DNA of 42,094 bases from Armatimonadota bacterium (lineage in GTDB: Bacteria; Armatimonadota; JAAZEB01): assembly GCA_012512265.1 (NCBI GenBank), contig JAAZEM010000163.1, positions 1 to 42,094 on the forward strand, given 5' to 3'. Both the position numbers and the translations under genes were made by a program. This document shows, piece by piece, positions 39,955-42,094 of the stretch; within the stretch, counting starts at the first letter, position 1, and each line of letters begins with the position of its first letter. A model generated the notes under the pieces. It saw only the letters and a program-made list of their open reading frames with translations, made no database searches and was not told where the DNA came from.

Positions 39955-41376
39955 GTGAACGCAATGGCGCGCAAAACGTCCAAGAAAACAGGGTCGGGTA
40001 AGGAGCAGGTCCCGCCGGGGCCTGCCAGAACGCCAGTCTCAGGCAGGGATCTCCTCCGGGAACGCCCGGCGTGGCTTGTCGCGCTCCTGGCGGTCTATTT
40101 CGTGCTGGGAGGGCTCTACCTGGCGACGGTGCCGTTCGGGCACGCGCCGGATGAGAGCGCGCACCTGCTTTACGTGGAGCAGCTTGCCAGTGGCCAGCTG
40201 CCGGTCTTCCGCGCGGAGGATCGCGCCAACTTCGAGGCGCACCAGCCGCCGCTTGCTTACCTAGTGGCGCTGCCGGCCTATCTCCTCGCCGGGGGCGAGG
40301 GTGACGCGGCGCGCTACGCGGTGCGCCTGGTCAGCCTCGTGCTCGGCGCGGTGGTGATCTGGCTGGTGGCTGCGGCGGTCCGGCTGTGGCTTCCGGGGCA
40401 GCCCGGGGTGGCGCTCGCAGCAGGCGCCGTAGCGGCGTTCATGCCGATGCGCCTGGCGGTCTTCTCCTCTTTCAGCAACGACCCGCTGACGGAGACGCTC
40501 TTTTGCGCGGTGCTGTTCCTGCTGGGGTTGGGCCTGTGCAACGGCTTTGACCGGCGGCGCTGCCTGTGGGTGGGCGCGCTGATCGGGCTGGGCCTCCTGA
40601 CGAAGACGACCTGCATCCTGCTGCTGCCGGTGGCGCTGGTGGCGCTCTTCCTGGAGTGGCGCCGGCACCGGAGCCGGGCGCGGGAGTATCTGGCGAACGC
40701 CGGCCTTCTGGCGGGGGTCGCGGTCGCCATCGGTCTCCCCTGGATGGCGCGCAACGTGGTGCTCTATGGCGATCCTTTCGCCTGGAAGGCCTTCGAGGCG
40801 TTCTTTGGCGATCGGGCGACCCCGGAATACTGGATGGCCCGGCAGGGGCTCTCGTTTCGCCAGTACATCTTCTTCTGGGTGCCGGCTTTCACCATCCGCA
40901 GCTTCTGGGGTGTGTTTGACCACATGAACCTGTGGATGGGCGGGCCGGTCCGGTTCCCGCCTCCGGAGATGAAGCCGCACCTCATCCCGCTGGGCACCCC
41001 GGACGCGCCGATCTACCTGGTGCTGACCCGCGTCGCCCAACTGCTGGCGGTCGGGGCAGTCGTGGCAGGCATCCGCTGGTGGCGGAGCAAACCGGAGGCG
41101 TGGCAGCGCGATATCGCCCTGACCTGGGGGTTGTGCGCGGCGCTAATCGTCGCCGCGTTCTTCCGGTTCAACACGCAGTACTACCAGGCGCAGGCGCGCT
41201 ACCTCTACCCGGCGGTGCTTCCCATCGCCGCGACGATGGCGGCGGGGTGGCTGGTGGCGTGGCCGGAGCGCCTGCGACAGATGGGCGCCTTGCTCGCCGC
41301 GGCGCTGCTCGCCGGCCTGGCGGCGCACGCGTGGCACGGCACGCTCCTGCGCGTCTTTGGAAAGGTGGGGTGGTAG
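39955..41376 (+). CDS. Multi-pass membrane glycosyltransferase (GT39/DUF2142-like)
   Basis: 473 residues if GTG 39955 is used; ATG 39964 (MARKTSKKTGSG) is an equally good start and no clear ribosome-binding site decides. A basic cytoplasmic tail of about 40 residues precedes the first helix (WLVALLAVYFVLGGLYLATV). The first loop has GHAPDESAHLLYVEQLASGQ, with the D-E pair typical of GT39/DUF2142 proteins, and HQPPLAYLVALPAYLL. About ten membrane segments follow, with FNTQYYQAQARYLYPAVLPI near the end, a common GT-C C-terminal motif. Inference: a second polyprenyl-phosphate-dependent glycosyltransferase of the same pathway. It overlaps the next gene by one base. Confidence 0.85.
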   Translation: MNAMARKTSKKTGSGKEQVPPGPARTPVSGRDLLRERPAWLVALLAVYFVLGGLYLATVPFGHAPDESAHLLYVEQLASGQLPVFRAEDRANFEAHQPPLAYLVALPAYLLAGGEGDAARYAVRLVSLVLGAVVIWLVAAAVRLWLPGQPGVALAAGAVAAFMPMRLAVFSSFSNDPLTETLFCAVLFLLGLGLCNGFDRRRCLWVGALIGLGLLTKTTCILLLPVALVALFLEWRRHRSRAREYLANAGLLAGVAVAIGLPWMARNVVLYGDPFAWKAFEAFFGDRATPEYWMARQGLSFRQYIFFWVPAFTIRSFWGVFDHMNLWMGGPVRFPPPEMKPHLIPLGTPDAPIYLVLTRVAQLLAVGAVVAGIRWWRSKPEAWQRDIALTWGLCAALIVAAFFRFNTQYYQAQARYLYPAVLPIAATMAAGWLVAWPERLRQMGALLAAALLAGLAAHAWHGTLLRVFGKVGW

Positions 41377-42068
41377 TGGCGCCGCTCGTCCTGACAGTCC
41401 TCATGCCTGCCTATAACGAGATCGACACAATCCGGGAAGCGATCCGGCGGGTGTGCGAGACTGACCTGGGCGAGGGCATCTCCAAGGAGGTCATCGTTAT
41501 CGATGACGCGTCCACCGACGGCACGCGCGAGGTGCTGGCCGAGATACCGGGCATCATCGTGGTGAAGCACGCGCGGAACCAGGGGAAGGGCGCGGCGATC
41601 CGCTCCGGGCTGGCGCGCGCCACCGGCGATGTGGTGGTCATTCAAGATGCCGACCTGGAGTACGATCCGGCCGATCTGCGCGCGATGCTCACACCGATCC
41701 GGCATGGGAAGGCAGCGGTGGTTTACGGCTCTCGCTTCCTGAAGGGCCGGCCCCGGATGCGCCTGGCAAACTACATCGCGAACCGGATCCTGGCCTGGAG
41801 CGCGACGCTGCTTTTCGGCCAGCGGATCACGGACGAGGCGACCTGCTATAAGATGTTCCGGACCGACGTCCTCCGTGCCATGAACCTGCGCGCGGAGCGC
41901 TTCGAATTCTGCCCGGAGGTGACGGCCAAAGCGCGGCGCGCCGGCTACCGCATCGTGGAGGTGCCGATCTCTTACCAGGCAAGGACGCTTGCCGAGGGGA
42001 AGAAGATCACCTGGCGCGATGGCCTCGAGGCGATCTGGACCTTGGTGAAGTACCGCTTTGTGAGATAG
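41376..42068 (+). CDS. GT2 polyprenyl-phosphate sugar synthase (DPM1/DpmE-like)
   Basis: 230 residues from GTG 41376, overlapping the last base of the preceding stop; the sequence starts MAPLVLTVLMPAYNEIDTIR. GT2 fold with VIVIDDASTDGTREVL, nucleotide-binding NQGKGAAIRSGLARATGDVV, metal-binding D-x-D in VVIQDADLEYDP, and the C-terminal ITDEATCYKMFRTDVLR and EFCPEVTAKARRAGYRIVEV. No C-terminal membrane helices, as in soluble dolichol-phosphate-mannose synthase homologues. Family knowledge: transfers mannose or glucose from a nucleotide sugar to polyprenyl phosphate. Inference: it supplies donor substrate to the two GT-C proteins upstream. The last 26 bases of the window hold nothing recognisable. 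Confidence 0.93.
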   Translation: MAPLVLTVLMPAYNEIDTIREAIRRVCETDLGEGISKEVIVIDDASTDGTREVLAEIPGIIVVKHARNQGKGAAIRSGLARATGDVVVIQDADLEYDPADLRAMLTPIRHGKAAVVYGSRFLKGRPRMRLANYIANRILAWSATLLFGQRITDEATCYKMFRTDVLRAMNLRAERFEFCPEVTAKARRAGYRIVEVPISYQARTLAEGKKITWRDGLEAIWTLVKYRFVR

Positions 42069-42094
42069 CGGCGGGTGGTGACACTGGGGAAGCA

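Overview
The window is about 42 kb of GC-rich bacterial DNA. It looks like an Armatimonadota chromosome; this is inference, since no rRNA or standard marker gene other than dnaA is present. The best lineage clue is the broken gene at 11725-12396: a prepilin-type N-terminus running into [16 protein letters not shown] and then a DUF1559-type body, a family expanded in Armatimonadota, Planctomycetes and relatives. Large secreted glycan-active proteins (CBM9, GH42-like, heparinase II/III, DUF4838, LamG/DUF6067-like), a GerW/YtfJ homologue and a KdsC homologue fit the same picture. The style is a slow-growing, saccharolytic, diderm-like bacterium. Long antisense ORFs are plentiful, as expected at this GC content, and are not annotated.

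Left part (1-16.1 kb). A Gfo/Idh/MocA oxidoreductase is cut by the left edge and diverges from a two-gene operon for a secreted CBM9-like protein and a 1188-residue GH42-like protein. A chorismatase/RidA-fold gene follows. Next comes a signalling island: a REC-GAF-like protein on the minus strand; across an 849-bp gap, a NarL-type regulator with a strong promoter and about 300 nt of structured leader; and a hybrid histidine kinase whose first receiver has lost its phospho-acceptor Asp. A prepilin pseudogene with an in-frame TAA and a heparinase II/III-like secreted protein complete this part.

Middle (16.4-31.3 kb). A PPC/DUF296 protein is paired with an N-acyl-D-amino-acid deacylase. Then come an SGNH hydrolase, a B12-type radical SAM protein with its own promoter and repeat-rich leader, and a moxR-VWA(CoxE) pair. 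A plus-strand group follows: DUF4838 protein, xylose-isomerase-like TIM barrel, LamG/DUF6067-like protein. Together with the left-hand enzymes these suggest breakdown of uronate- or galactose-containing polysaccharides, but no transporter is in the window and the substrate cannot be read from sequence.

Right part (31.3-42.1 kb). dnaA on the minus strand is preceded by two small unknown genes. It has an extended -10 promoter, but no dnaN and no recognisable DnaA-box cluster nearby. A PAP2 phosphatase and a tight BON-metallophosphoesterase-GerW/YtfJ cluster follow. The last five genes form an operon with strong promoter elements: KdsC-like phosphatase, 5'-nucleotidase-like metallophosphatase with an altered GNHE motif, two multi-pass GT39/DUF2142-like glycosyltransferases and a GT2 polyprenyl-phosphate sugar synthase. 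It looks like an envelope-glycan assembly unit.

Non-coding structure is unusually rich: a roughly 164-bp dispersed repeat in two inverted copies (21271-21434 and 30974-31137), a 52-bp exact duplication beside dnaA, a GATTCCGA-N-ATAAGGAATC-like palindrome at four places, several good sigma-70 promoters and many GC-rich terminator-like hairpins. No tRNA, rRNA, CRISPR array or transposase was seen.
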